Part shown: positions 46,143 through 54,137 of the stretch, in pieces
Numbering within the stretch: the first letter of the stretch is position 1
Layout: each line of letters opens with the position of its first letter
From: Lachnospiraceae bacterium
GTDB taxonomy: Bacteria > Bacillota > Clostridia > Lachnospirales > Lachnospiraceae
Direction: 5' to 3'
Length of the DNA: 64,000 nt
NCBI GenBank assembly: GCA_018056425.1
Contig: JAGPFR010000003.1
Span: 35,594 to 99,593 of the forward strand
The notes under the pieces: model-generated
Told to the model about the DNA's origin: nothing
The model's input: only the letters and a program-made list of their open reading frames with translations
Databases searched by the model: none
Made by a program: the position numbers and the translations under genes

Positions 46143-46158
46143 TTTGACGCTCGTCAAA
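46143..46158. promoter_or_regulatory. Operator 2 of the HipA-like module (TTTGACG-CT-CGTCAAA)
   Basis: Second copy, 42 bp (four helical turns) from the first. On the minus strand it contains the -35 TTGACG; a TAAGAT lies 17 bp downstream as -10. Binding would block polymerase. Confidence 0.78.
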
Positions 46159-46167
46159 CAAAAGAAA

Positions 46168-46192
46168 AAGCTGATTCCCTTAAGAATCAGCC
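46168..46192 (-). terminator. Terminator of the sugar-transfer operon
   Basis: GGCTGATTC pairs with GAATCAGC, followed on the minus strand by TTTTTCTTTTG. The TAA stop of the membrane protein (46180-46182) lies in the loop. Confidence 0.8.
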
Positions 46193-46980
46193 TTTCCGAT
46201 CATCTTATATATCCCCCAAACACTCACCGGCATGCTATATATCCACATCTGAGACAGCATCCAGGACGTCCCGTCCTCAAACGAAGCCCCCGTCAGCGGA
46301 TCAAATGTGAGGAAATTGACCTGTCCCAAAACTCCATGCCAAAACCCGAAGCCGTTGACAGCTCCCAGTATTCCTGCGATAACAGCAGCCAAGGCCGCCG
46401 CGCAAAGCACCGGACCCGCTTTCGAAGCCTTGTAAGCTGCCTCAAAACAAAGCGCAAGGATCAGCGCGGGACAAAACAAAACTCCGGCTGCATATGCCAA
46501 AGTCTTCGTCCACTTACGATCCCCTGCAAAAGCATATGCCCATATAAAGCACGCGATCCCCAGCGAATCCGTCATGCTCCAGACAATACCTCTGAGCAGC
46601 GTAAAAGGCATGATTAATATAACGGAGTAAAATACAAGTCCCTTTTCCGGACTTCCGGAGCCTTTCTTACCGGATGCTCCGATTCCTTTACTCAGCGCCC
46701 TTGCCCCGACAGCCGCCATCGCAAAATCCCCAAAGGCCGCAACCCATTTCATAAAGTGTACAGGAAGGATCGGGAAATTCATTCCAAATCTCATCAGGGA
46801 CCACCAAAGCTGACCCTGAACCATGTGGGCATGTCCGTCGTAGTAATACTCCACGCCCTCTACGCTCCACCAGACTGCGATCTTACGAAGAAACAGATTT
46901 AAAATAGTGACAACCACGTACCCCAGAAGAACTCTGTGCGCCGTAAGAAAGTCCAGTAATTTCTTCTCTATCTTCGTCAT
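46180..46980 (-). CDS. Membrane protein of the glycan operon
   Basis: 266 residues with about six to seven hydrophobic helices, an early acidic loop (SVEGVEYYYDGHAHM), no recognised domain. It follows the GT-C type transferase with an ATGA overlap, and its sequence GVEYYYDGHAHMVQGQLW resembles the second half of split mannosyltransferase-like proteins. May pair with that protein. Confidence 0.55.
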   Translation of the reverse strand: MTKIEKKLLDFLTAHRVLLGYVVVTILNLFLRKIAVWWSVEGVEYYYDGHAHMVQGQLWWSLMRFGMNFPILPVHFMKWVAAFGDFAMAAVGARALSKGIGASGKKGSGSPEKGLVFYSVILIMPFTLLRGIVWSMTDSLGIACFIWAYAFAGDRKWTKTLAYAAGVLFCPALILALCFEAAYKASKAGPVLCAAALAAVIAGILGAVNGFGFWHGVLGQVNFLTFDPLTGASFEDGTSWMLSQMWIYSMPVSVWGIYKMIGKADS

Positions 46981-48185
46981 GCGGCGCCTCCTTTCACGGG
47001 AGCTGAAACCTTCGAACTCGTAACAGCGCCCCTGCCGCAGACCGTTCTGATAACTCCGGCCGTAAGGAATGCATAAACCGCCATATTAAGGAGCGAAAGC
47101 CCGTAAAACTCAGGCTTTCCCCATCCGTAATAAGACATTCCGTTACACAAAAGGCCCGATACCATAAGCACACCTGCAGGCACCCTGTACTTTTTATCGG
47201 TAACGGCTAAAACCGGCAGCATTACCTCAGCAGGATAATTGTATCTTTCGTGCATTACGGGCAGGAACATCGCACAGGTCATAAGCGACCAGAGCGCAAG
47301 CTCCAGATCCATCGCCATGCTCCACTTACGCTCCCGAGAGTCTTTGGCAAAACGAACCGTATAGAGCAGGAACACCGTCAGCATCATTCCGATGCCGACC
47401 TTCCCGAAGACATAATAAGGCAGGTCCCTGAACCAGATCCAGAAATTCGGATAATAGTAATAGACCGCGGGGCACAGATTGGTCTGAGTGAAGAACTTTT
47501 CCCAGAAGATATAAAAAGGACATCCGCCAATCATCGCAGGAATGCTGAGCACCTGTATGGTCAAAGGGATTATCAGGAAATGAAGCACCGAGAAAACCTG
47601 CGATCTGTAATAGATAAGGAACAGGAATGGCAGGAAGAATATGCCCTGGGGCTTCATTCCGAATGCCACGCCCATCATGATCATCGATAAAACAGGGCGC
47701 TTTTTATGCGCAAAATAAACCGACAGAAAGCCGGTAAATGTCCAGAGTCCCTCAAGCTGACCCTGATATCCGCTGTTTCCGACTGTGATGGGAGAAAGCC
47801 ATACCAAAGCACTTCCGAACTCTCCAAGGCGCCTTGACAGATCTTTGCCTTTGCCCGCTTCAAGAGCGAGTTCCCTGACAAACAAAAATCCGACCACAAA
47901 ACCCGGAATATCAAAAAGAGCTGCCAGGATCTTAACCATCACTATGTCACGAACAGGAAATAATGTAGCCAGAAAAAGGATCCACATATAGGGTGCATTG
48001 TAGTCCCCGATAAAGGTCTTAAATGCCGCGATACCGCCGTTATCACGTATATAGTTAAACCACAAAGTAAAACAGTCCGTATCCGCGGTAGTGCAGTACA
48101 GGAATTTAAATCTAAATATAAATCCCGACACAAACACGGCAAGGACTGCCAAACCTTCCAAAATGTAACTTTTCTTTTTATCCAT
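46977..48185 (-). CDS. Membrane glycosyltransferase (GT-C-like)
   Basis: 402 residues, about ten helices; the first periplasmic loop has CTTADTDCFTLWFNYIRDNGG with acidic residues as in GT-C enzymes that use lipid-linked sugars, and VHERYNYPAEV-like MHERYNYPAEV, a frequent motif in ALG6/PMT-type transferases. It likely adds a polyprenyl-phosphate sugar made by the GT2 next door. Overlaps the acetyltransferase gene. Confidence 0.7.
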   Translation of the reverse strand: MDKKKSYILEGLAVLAVFVSGFIFRFKFLYCTTADTDCFTLWFNYIRDNGGIAAFKTFIGDYNAPYMWILFLATLFPVRDIVMVKILAALFDIPGFVVGFLFVRELALEAGKGKDLSRRLGEFGSALVWLSPITVGNSGYQGQLEGLWTFTGFLSVYFAHKKRPVLSMIMMGVAFGMKPQGIFFLPFLFLIYYRSQVFSVLHFLIIPLTIQVLSIPAMIGGCPFYIFWEKFFTQTNLCPAVYYYYPNFWIWFRDLPYYVFGKVGIGMMLTVFLLYTVRFAKDSRERKWSMAMDLELALWSLMTCAMFLPVMHERYNYPAEVMLPVLAVTDKKYRVPAGVLMVSGLLCNGMSYYGWGKPEFYGLSLLNMAVYAFLTAGVIRTVCGRGAVTSSKVSAPVKGGAA

Positions 48186-48714
48186 TAATCTTCTTCCATT
48201 CAGGCTCTAAGATGCTGTACCTTCTCTGTTCCAGAAACATCCCGTCTCTTAGCACATCATCCCGGAGAATTCCTTCGTATACAAACCCCATCTTCTCGTA
48301 GAAAGCTATCGCTCTTTCGTTACCGGAAAGCACGTTCAGCCAGACCTTGTGAAGCCCGATATCATTAAACGCCTTGCTAAGAAGAAGCGTCGTAGCCTGC
48401 AAAGCAGCTCCCGAGCCCTGCGCTTTCTTTCTCAAAGTCACCGCATACTCTGCGCTTTTATTCGCAAGATCCAGATGCTTTAAACTGATCGTTCCCAGAT
48501 ACTCATCCGTCTCAGAATCCGCTACGGCATAATGAAGCGATGCACCGTCCGTGATCTCCATATGAGATGATGCCTCCCTGCAAAAGCCTTCAGCATCTTC
48601 AAGAGTCATATGCATCAGATCCTTCTGAAAACCTTTTATGATCTCAGGGTCATGCATCCACTCAAGCATAAGATGCGCATCCTTTGTATCAAGACTTCTT
48701 AACTTCACCATCAT
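48178..48714 (-). CDS. GNAT N-acetyltransferase (RimJ/RimL type)
   Basis: 178 residues; LGTISLKHLD, the acetyl-CoA loop KAQGSGAALQATTLLLSKAF, and NVLSGNERAIAFYEKMGFVYEG. In this operon it may acetylate the amino sugar made by the FdtA/DegT pair, acting like FdtC (inference). GAAGG lies 6 nt before its ATG. Confidence 0.8.
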   Translation of the reverse strand: MMVKLRSLDTKDAHLMLEWMHDPEIIKGFQKDLMHMTLEDAEGFCREASSHMEITDGASLHYAVADSETDEYLGTISLKHLDLANKSAEYAVTLRKKAQGSGAALQATTLLLSKAFNDIGLHKVWLNVLSGNERAIAFYEKMGFVYEGILRDDVLRDGMFLEQRRYSILEPEWKKING

Positions 48715-49648
48715 TTTTACCTTCCCCTGCGGAGTAAGAATCCTCTACGATATAGGGCGGACGGTTTCTTGCCGCATCAAACAGTCTCCAGATATATTCT
48801 CCCAGAATTCCCAGCGAGATCATTATTATGCCAAAGCTGAAAAGGGAGAAAATAAAGAGCGTCGCATAACCGGAAACGGCAATGCCGCCCGTGATACGTG
48901 CTACGAAAACAACGATTGCCCAGACAAGTCCTATGATAACGGAGAGCATTCCCATTATCTCAAGAAATCTTACGGGAACCGTGGAGAAGCTGAAAAGCGT
49001 ATCCGATACCAGTCTTATTTTCTTCTTAAGAGTCCATCTGCTCTTTCCTATCTCGCGGGCTTTGCGGGTGTAATATACAACTCCCGTCTTAAATCCGCTC
49101 CACAGGATCTGGCTTGTTATGGACGAATCCTTCTCATCAAGCTTATCTATTACATCGATAACCTTGCGGTCAAGGAGGTAAATGTCAAAACCGTTCTTAG
49201 GCATGTTGGGAAGCGCGGTTTTACGCACCATCCAGTAATACATGTTCGCAAAACCGACCTGGCGCCTGCTTTCTTCCCTGTCAGATCTGCAGGCAAGGAC
49301 AACATTATTGCCGGATTTCCAGCTATCTATCATCTCAAGCAGGAGCTCTGTGGGCTCCTGAAGGTCTGCAGCCTTGATAACGGCGCAGTCCCCTGTTGCA
49401 TTAGATAAGCCGCAGAGGCATGCTGCATGGGACCCGAAATTCTTGGAAAGCGAGAAGATCCTTATATTAGGATCTGCCAGCGCAAGTTCCTTCATGACCT
49501 CATAGCTGTTATCTCCCGATCCGTCGTTGACCATGATGATCTCATAATCATAATCGATCTTAGAGATAAACTTCTCCTTGATGTCCGCATATAAAGGACG
49601 TAAATTATCTTCGTTGTAATATACCGGTATTACTATCGATACTTTCAT
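48689..49648 (-). CDS. Polyprenyl-phosphate glycosyltransferase (GT2, GtrB/ArnC type)
   Basis: 319 residues: N-terminal GT-A domain VSIVIPVYYNEDNLRPL, VNDGSGDNS, DLQEPTELLLEM, SRRQVGF-like QVGFANMYYWMVRK, and two C-terminal membrane helices (GMLSVIIGLVWAIVVF, LFIFSLFSFGIIMISLGILGEY). Transfers a sugar to undecaprenyl phosphate at the inner leaflet. Confidence 0.88.
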   Translation of the reverse strand: MKVSIVIPVYYNEDNLRPLYADIKEKFISKIDYDYEIIMVNDGSGDNSYEVMKELALADPNIRIFSLSKNFGSHAACLCGLSNATGDCAVIKAADLQEPTELLLEMIDSWKSGNNVVLACRSDREESRRQVGFANMYYWMVRKTALPNMPKNGFDIYLLDRKVIDVIDKLDEKDSSITSQILWSGFKTGVVYYTRKAREIGKSRWTLKKKIRLVSDTLFSFSTVPVRFLEIMGMLSVIIGLVWAIVVFVARITGGIAVSGYATLFIFSLFSFGIIMISLGILGEYIWRLFDAARNRPPYIVEDSYSAGEGKNDGEVKKS

Positions 49649-49658
49649 ATCAGCTCCG

Positions 49659-50084
49659 TTAAGACTCCCCTCCGATCAGTTTTACGAAAGTCTCATAATC
49701 TCTTATATATTCATTCGGATCATAATGAGTGCTCGCAAGAACCAGGAGCACCGAATCCCGGCTGAAGTCATACATATCCTTCCATACCATGTTGGGAAGG
49801 TAAATTCCGGTGTGAGGCCTGTTCAGGCAATAGATCACTTCGTTGCCTTCGCCGTCCTTAACCTTGACCTTGCTGGTACCCGCAACATTTATCAGGACAA
49901 ATTCCGATACCTTGTTGGCATGCTGACCTCTAACAACATCGGGGTCAGATCCGTATATATAGAAGGTCCTCTTGATCTCAAAAGGGATGTCCATTCCGCC
50001 TTCAACTATGACCAGATGCCCTCTTTCGTCTCCGCGCCGCCTAAACTCGAGCATCTTAACTTTATCCATGTTATGACTGACCAT
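49659..50084 (-). CDS. FdtA-like sugar 3,4-ketoisomerase (cupin)
   Basis: 141 residues, WxcM/FdtA cupin fold: EFRRRGDERGHLVIVEGG, IPFEIKRTFYIYGSD, VRGQHANK (His), NRPHTGIYLPNMVWKDMYDFS. Converts dTDP-4-keto-6-deoxy-glucose to the 3-keto isomer for the aminotransferase. GGAG 7 nt before ATG. Confidence 0.88.
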   Translation of the reverse strand: MVSHNMDKVKMLEFRRRGDERGHLVIVEGGMDIPFEIKRTFYIYGSDPDVVRGQHANKVSEFVLINVAGTSKVKVKDGEGNEVIYCLNRPHTGIYLPNMVWKDMYDFSRDSVLLVLASTHYDPNEYIRDYETFVKLIGGES

Positions 50085-50085
50085 A

Positions 50086-51183
50086 TTATCTCCAACCGTT
50101 TACAGCTTCGATCACTTTAGTCTGCTCTTCCTCATACATACCATTGTACATCGGAAGGCTCAGTACTTCATCCGCATATTTCTCCGCGACAGGGAAATCT
50201 CCCTTTTTATGCCCTAAATATGCATAGGCCTCCGACAAATGAGGCGGGATGGGGTAGTGGATAAGTGTTCCGATATCCTTACCCTTAAGATACTCCATAA
50301 GCTCATCGCGCCTTCCCGGGACATGAACAACATACTGATGCCAGGACGAATCCGCACCCGGACGGATGCGTGGCTTTATCACAAGGGGATTAACCAGTTC
50401 CGAATCGTACCTTGCCGCAATACGTGAGCGCTCTTTGTTAAACTCATCAAGATGCCGAAGCTTAACTCTCAGGAGTCCTGCCTGTATCTCATCAAGTCTG
50501 GAATTCGTTCCGACCATCATATTATGATAACGCTTTTCGGAGCCGTAATTCCTGAACACCTTAAACTTCTCCGCAAGCGCTTCGTCATCCGTAACGATGC
50601 ATCCCGCATCACCGAATGCTCCGCAACCCTTGGAAGGGTAGAAGCTGAAGCACCCTACGTCGCCGAATGTGCCGACCGTCTTACCCTGCCAGTGATTTCC
50701 GTGGCTCTGCGCACAGTCCTCAACAATCTTCAGGTTATACTTTGCTGCAATATCGCATATCTTAGTCATATCACAGCTTTGACCATAGAGATGAACCGCA
50801 AGGATTGCTTTAGTCCTGTCCGTTATCTTCTCTTCGATCCTGCCTGCATCGATATTGTCATATTCATCGGGCTCTACAAATACAGGAGTCGCACCGTTTA
50901 TGGTAATACCCATAACGCAGGCGATGTATGCATTGGCGCAGACTATTACTTCGTCTCCCGCACCAATCCCCAGGAGTCTGAAGGAGATCCAGAGCGCATC
51001 AAGTCCCGAAGCAAGTCCCACACAGTACTTTGCTCCGATATAACGCGCCCATTCCTCTTCAAAGGCTGAGACCTCTTTTCCAAGGATATACCATCCCGAA
51101 TCAAGTACCTCACAGGCTTTAGCTTTATATTCATCGGCATGAAGGCTGTACTGCCTGCCGAGATTGTTGGGCATAATAGACAT
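50086..51183 (-). CDS. DegT/DnrJ family sugar aminotransferase (FdtB-like)
   Basis: 365 residues of the PLP-dependent sugar aminotransferase family: SGLDALWISFRLLGIGAGDEVI, HLYGQSCDM, IVEDCAQSHG (Asp156) and lysine 185 in FSFYPSKGCGAFGDAG. With FdtA it gives a dTDP-3-amino-3,6-dideoxyhexose. RmlA/RmlB genes are not in the window. Confidence 0.9.
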   Translation of the reverse strand: MSIMPNNLGRQYSLHADEYKAKACEVLDSGWYILGKEVSAFEEEWARYIGAKYCVGLASGLDALWISFRLLGIGAGDEVIVCANAYIACVMGITINGATPVFVEPDEYDNIDAGRIEEKITDRTKAILAVHLYGQSCDMTKICDIAAKYNLKIVEDCAQSHGNHWQGKTVGTFGDVGCFSFYPSKGCGAFGDAGCIVTDDEALAEKFKVFRNYGSEKRYHNMMVGTNSRLDEIQAGLLRVKLRHLDEFNKERSRIAARYDSELVNPLVIKPRIRPGADSSWHQYVVHVPGRRDELMEYLKGKDIGTLIHYPIPPHLSEAYAYLGHKKGDFPVAEKYADEVLSLPMYNGMYEEEQTKVIEAVNGWR

Positions 51184-51188
51184 AAAAA

Positions 51189-51818
51189 TTACTCCACCAT
51201 CTCAAAATCACTTGCGGGATGCTTGCATATAGGGCAGATGAAATCATCAGGAAGATTCGGTCCCACATATTCATATCCGCAGATCTTACAGCGCCACTTG
51301 TGAACACCCTCGGGAAGCTTGTTCTCCGCAGGTGCAGCCGCGGGCTTAGGTTTGATATTGTCCTGATAATAAGCATAGGTTGCCGAAGGTGCACTTGAAA
51401 GCACGACCATATCCGTGGGAACACCTATGAAAAGTGTATGTGAGCCCAGGTCAACCGTCTGAGTCACATCGATTGAAAAGTAGGCATTCGTTCCCTTGGT
51501 GATATAAGGGATTCCGTTATCTGCTCTCTTAAAATCCGCGAATCCTTCGAACTTATTGACATCCCTTCCTGACTGAAATCCGAAATGCTTGAAAAGCTCG
51601 AACGTAGCTTCCTCACTGATAACGGATATGTTAGCCTTCTTAGACTCCATCACAAGATCATGGGTGTAATTAGCCTTATTGATCGCAAAAGAAATCTGAT
51701 TGGGATCCGAGGCAACCTGAATGGCAGTGTTGGTAATACATCCGTTTTCCTTATCCCCGGCCTTGGTGGTAAGTACGAACAATCCATATGACAATTTGTA
51801 CATTGCTTTGTTATCCAT
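51189..51818 (-). CDS. hrb: High-molecular-weight rubredoxin (flavin reductase + rubredoxin)
   Basis: 209 residues: N-terminal FMN-binding flavin-reductase-like domain (GLFVLTTKAGDKENGCITNTAIQVA), Pro/Ala linker (KPKPAAAPAENK), C-terminal rubredoxin with CKICGYEYVG and CPICKHP. Electron transfer to diiron proteins in O2/NO defence in anaerobes. Neighbour of DegT gene but functionally unlinked, probably same transcript. Confidence 0.9.
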   Translation of the reverse strand: MDNKAMYKLSYGLFVLTTKAGDKENGCITNTAIQVASDPNQISFAINKANYTHDLVMESKKANISVISEEATFELFKHFGFQSGRDVNKFEGFADFKRADNGIPYITKGTNAYFSIDVTQTVDLGSHTLFIGVPTDMVVLSSAPSATYAYYQDNIKPKPAAAPAENKLPEGVHKWRCKICGYEYVGPNLPDDFICPICKHPASDFEMVE

Positions 51819-51833
51819 GCCTCTTCCTCCCTT

Positions 51834-52205
51834 TTAAAATCCACTGAACAGTTTGTTAAAGTTCTCTACGCTCTCCTTAAGATCCCTGATTGATTCATTG
51901 AGAGAATCCACATCCAGGGAGTTGATCTGATTCATCGCCTCGGACACATCGGACATCGCATTTGCGGTGCTCTCATCAATACTCTGTATGGTCTCGGATA
52001 ACCTAAGCGTTGTCAGCTGTTCAGAAACCTCCTGCATATTATCAAGAGTGGTCTGAGCTGTTCCGATAAGCCTTACAGCCTTGGGGACAACCACAAGTGC
52101 ACATATAAACAGCACAAGGAATGTCAGAAGGGAACATCCTGCGATGATCATAGTGAAATAATATGTGCCTTTGCTATACTTTTCCGAAACTTTAGATTCA
52201 TCCAT
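51834..52205 (-). CDS. Single-pass membrane protein with coiled coil
   Basis: About 123 residues: cytoplasmic start, one helix (YYFTMIIAGCSLLTFLVLFIC, about 17-37), then a long heptad-type coil (LDNMQEVSEQLTTLRLSETIQSIDEST, SLNESIRDLKESVENFN). No known domain. Similar short TM-coil proteins occur near rubredoxin genes in Lachnospiraceae; function unknown. ATG at 52205 follows GAGG. Confidence 0.55.
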   Translation of the reverse strand: MDESKVSEKYSKGTYYFTMIIAGCSLLTFLVLFICALVVVPKAVRLIGTAQTTLDNMQEVSEQLTTLRLSETIQSIDESTANAMSDVSEAMNQINSLDVDSLNESIRDLKESVENFNKLFSGF

Positions 52206-52209
52206 ATCT

Positions 52210-52656
52210 TTACAACCTCTGCAACTGTTTTTCCAAAGCATCCTGAAGAACCTTGGAAACATTTAAATGTGCTTTTTCTGCCTGATAATTCATCCAACAA
52301 GGTAGCGTAACATTTCTTCTAACCATCTTATTATCATGTTTCAAGCGATATTCAGTAAAATTCACATCGACAAATGTTAATAATCCTGTTGAATAATCGA
52401 ATATATCATCGGCCTCATTTTGGGCCTTCCTTAAAGCAACTTCAGGAGAAGATGGGGGTGGTACATCGACACCATCATCTTCCAATGTAATCCCTTTTAA
52501 TCCTATTGCATCCCGTGCCATCTCTATAGCATCTGTAAGACTCTTCCCTTCAGTATAAATATCCAAATCAGGAACATATACCAAAAAGATTTTACCATTT
52601 TCTTTGATAAATGTCGGATATGTGTTTTTATTTGATTTCATATTATTCATGGCCAT
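52210..52656 (-). CDS. hicB: HicB-like antitoxin, no HicA partner
   Basis: 148 residues: FIKENGKIFLVYVPDLDIYTEGKSLTDAIEMARDAIGL is the HicB partial RNase-H-like fold; a C-terminal RHH-like part (RRNVTLPCWMNYQAEKAHLNVSKVLQDALE) would bind DNA. No HicA-sized frame sits next to it, only a 22-codon frame upstream. Promoter at 52757-52785. Confidence 0.75.
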   Translation of the reverse strand: MAMNNMKSNKNTYPTFIKENGKIFLVYVPDLDIYTEGKSLTDAIEMARDAIGLKGITLEDDGVDVPPPSSPEVALRKAQNEADDIFDYSTGLLTFVDVNFTEYRLKHDNKMVRRNVTLPCWMNYQAEKAHLNVSKVLQDALEKQLQRL

Positions 52657-52666
52657 TCTCTCTTGT

Positions 52667-52735
52667 CTAATACTTGATATTCCATTTCTTCAATATTTTT
52701 CTAGCCGTTATTTCATTGATTTCTCTATTTTTCAT
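52667..52735 (-). CDS. 22-residue upstream frame before hicB
   Basis: MKNREINEITARKILKKWN and three more residues, beginning 11 nt after GAAGGG and ending 11 nt before the hicB start. Basic and helical, with no relative recognised; it could be a leader peptide or a remnant of a lost toxin. Weak evidence that it is translated. Confidence 0.3.
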   Translation of the reverse strand: MKNREINEITARKILKKWNIKY

Positions 52736-52756
52736 TCGGCTTTGTGCCCTTCTCGT

Positions 52757-52785
52757 ATTATACACATTTTTTACACACTGAGCAA
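52757..52785 (-). promoter_or_regulatory. Promoter of the hicB transcript
   Basis: TTGCTC (52785-52780), 17-bp spacer, TATAAT (52762-52757). The start of transcription is about 16 nt upstream of the 22-residue frame. Confidence 0.65.
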
Positions 52786-52834
52786 TTCGATCTTTTGTTT
52801 AATTCAATTATATGAATTTGCATTGAAAAAAAAA

Positions 52835-52858
52835 TATGGCTCCCTTTGGGAAGCCATA
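52835..52858 (-). terminator. Terminator of the GNAT gene at 52868
   Basis: TATGGCTTCCC pairs with GGGAGCCATA around AAA, followed on the minus strand by a run of nine T. Confidence 0.85.
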
Positions 52859-52867
52859 GATACTTAA

Positions 52868-53320
52868 TTACTCACTCATAGCCTTACTTGCATACGAGCA
52901 GGTCGAAACAATTGAGACGCCTTTGCGCTCTGCAGCTTCAAGAATGGAATATACCAGTCTCTTGGCTATTCCTTTCCCTCCATATGCCGGATCAACCTCT
53001 GTATGATAAATGCACCATCCGGATTCAGATTCCTGATAGTCACATTCACCGATCAGCTTATCTCCATCATAAGCGGCACTCCTGCACCTCTCGGGTTCAA
53101 ATACGACATTTACCCCATGCCGATACAACACACCAAGCGCCCCGGAAGGACACTGTTCGACCGCCTGCCAGACTTCCGGATTCGGCACATTTCCAAGCTG
53201 TATCCAAGGCTTCCTTTTCGGCTTTTTACCATGCAGATTTCCTGCGATGCATTTTAGAAGCATAAAGTCAGCATATAAGCGTTTCTGCACCAAAATTGCG
53301 ATTGCAGAACATCTGCTCAT
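52868..53320 (-). CDS. GNAT acetyltransferase with YjdI-like N terminus, cluster ligands partly lost
   Basis: 150 residues. Residues about 24-65 resemble the YjdI mono-cluster domain (KPWIQL, WQAVEQCPSGAL); the paired cysteine of the first ligand loop is changed (CIAGNLHG instead of CxxxGxC), so cluster binding is doubtful. Residues about 68-150 are a YjdJ-type GNAT (IGECDYQE, IYHTEVDPAYGGKGIAKRLV). The N-terminal 20 residues look non-native, so the start may be wrong or truncated. Confidence 0.6.
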   Translation of the reverse strand: MSRCSAIAILVQKRLYADFMLLKCIAGNLHGKKPKRKPWIQLGNVPNPEVWQAVEQCPSGALGVLYRHGVNVVFEPERCRSAAYDGDKLIGECDYQESESGWCIYHTEVDPAYGGKGIAKRLVYSILEAAERKGVSIVSTCSYASKAMSE

Positions 53321-53464
53321 ATTGCATCAAAAAAGAATAACAGAATACGCAAAAAGTTGCAGGTGCAATTTTCGCAGAAACCACGCTCCCACGTTGCTTG
53401 GATTAGGGCGTATCCCTATACCCCTTCATAGCTACCAATAAATGTCCAACAAAAAGAAATGACG

Positions 53465-53593
53465 TCAAATTGGCGCCACATAATATTCCTTACGAGAAGG
53501 TGAGTAAAAAATGAGCCTGTTTCTATAGCGGATTCCTCCTTCTTTGCCTCGATCCGAAATACGAAGATCCACCACTTCCTCTTCACAAATCAT
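53465..53593 (-). CDS. Possible 42-residue protein after the flavodoxin remnant
   Basis: MICEEEVVDLRISDRGKEGG, then a basic part with NRLIFYSPSRKEYYV. Starts about 19 nt after the flavodoxin stop, with AAGGA upstream. Its composition looks coding but no relative is recognised. The remaining bases between 53320 and 53465 hold a small hairpin (GGGTAT/ATACGCCC) and no gene. Confidence 0.3.
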   Translation of the reverse strand: MICEEEVVDLRISDRGKEGGIRYRNRLIFYSPSRKEYYVAPI

Positions 53594-53611
53594 TTTGCAT
53601 TATTTCCTTTT

Positions 53612-54100
53612 CTAATATCCAAGACCCGAGATCCAATCACTTACCTCGTTTCGCACACTGTCCTGTTTATTCTGACAATCATTTCCGCGTATAGTCAACC
53701 CCTCAAGGATCGTGCTGTTTGGACATGCAGATTCGAGCTTCCTGTCAAAGCCGGACAACCCACTTCCCTCATGAGTAGAAAACAGAACAAGCGTCTTGCC
53801 TGATAATCCATCAGCATTTTGCTCAAAGAAGGTATACATAATCATCGGCCAGTCTCCCCACCGCACTGGTGCACCGATGTAGATCGTATCGTATGCGGAA
53901 AGGTCAGGTACTTCGCCTGCATATTCTGGTCTCGCATTATCATTCTGCTCCTGCTTTGCTACATCCGTAAGCTCAGCATATGTCATTGGATAATGATCAT
54001 CTACAGGTAATACTTCAAAAAGATTAGCTCCTGTCTGCTCTGCAATCATCTCTGCCACGATCGCAGTATTCCCTTTGTCTAATTGTAGCCAACAGCCTGT
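53612..54100 (-). pseudogene. Flavodoxin, 5'-truncated
   Basis: The remaining 160 residues match flavodoxin from KGNTAIVAEMIAEQTGANLFEV onward, with SAYDTIYIGAPVRWGDWPMIMYTF, LSGKTLVLFSTHEGSGLSGF and the CP near the end. The N-terminal strand and first part of the FMN phosphate loop (YFSxTGNT) are missing; upstream is the end of the SEC-C gene and a hairpin. There is no suitable start, so it is probably not functional. It marks one edge of the inserted defence cassette. Confidence 0.65.
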
Positions 54101-54120
54101 CCGTTTATAAGGACAGGCCT
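54097..54120 (-). terminator. Hairpin after the SEC-C gene
   Basis: GCCTGTCC pairs with GGACAGGC around TTATAAAC, directly at the junction with the flavodoxin remnant. No T run follows on the minus strand, so termination is uncertain. Confidence 0.45.
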
Positions 54121-54137
54121 TCAACACACTTATTTTA

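Noticed and set aside
52667-52735. HicA toxin
   Set aside because: Only 22 residues, without the HicA dsRBD-like fold or catalytic histidine; kept only as a possible leader frame.
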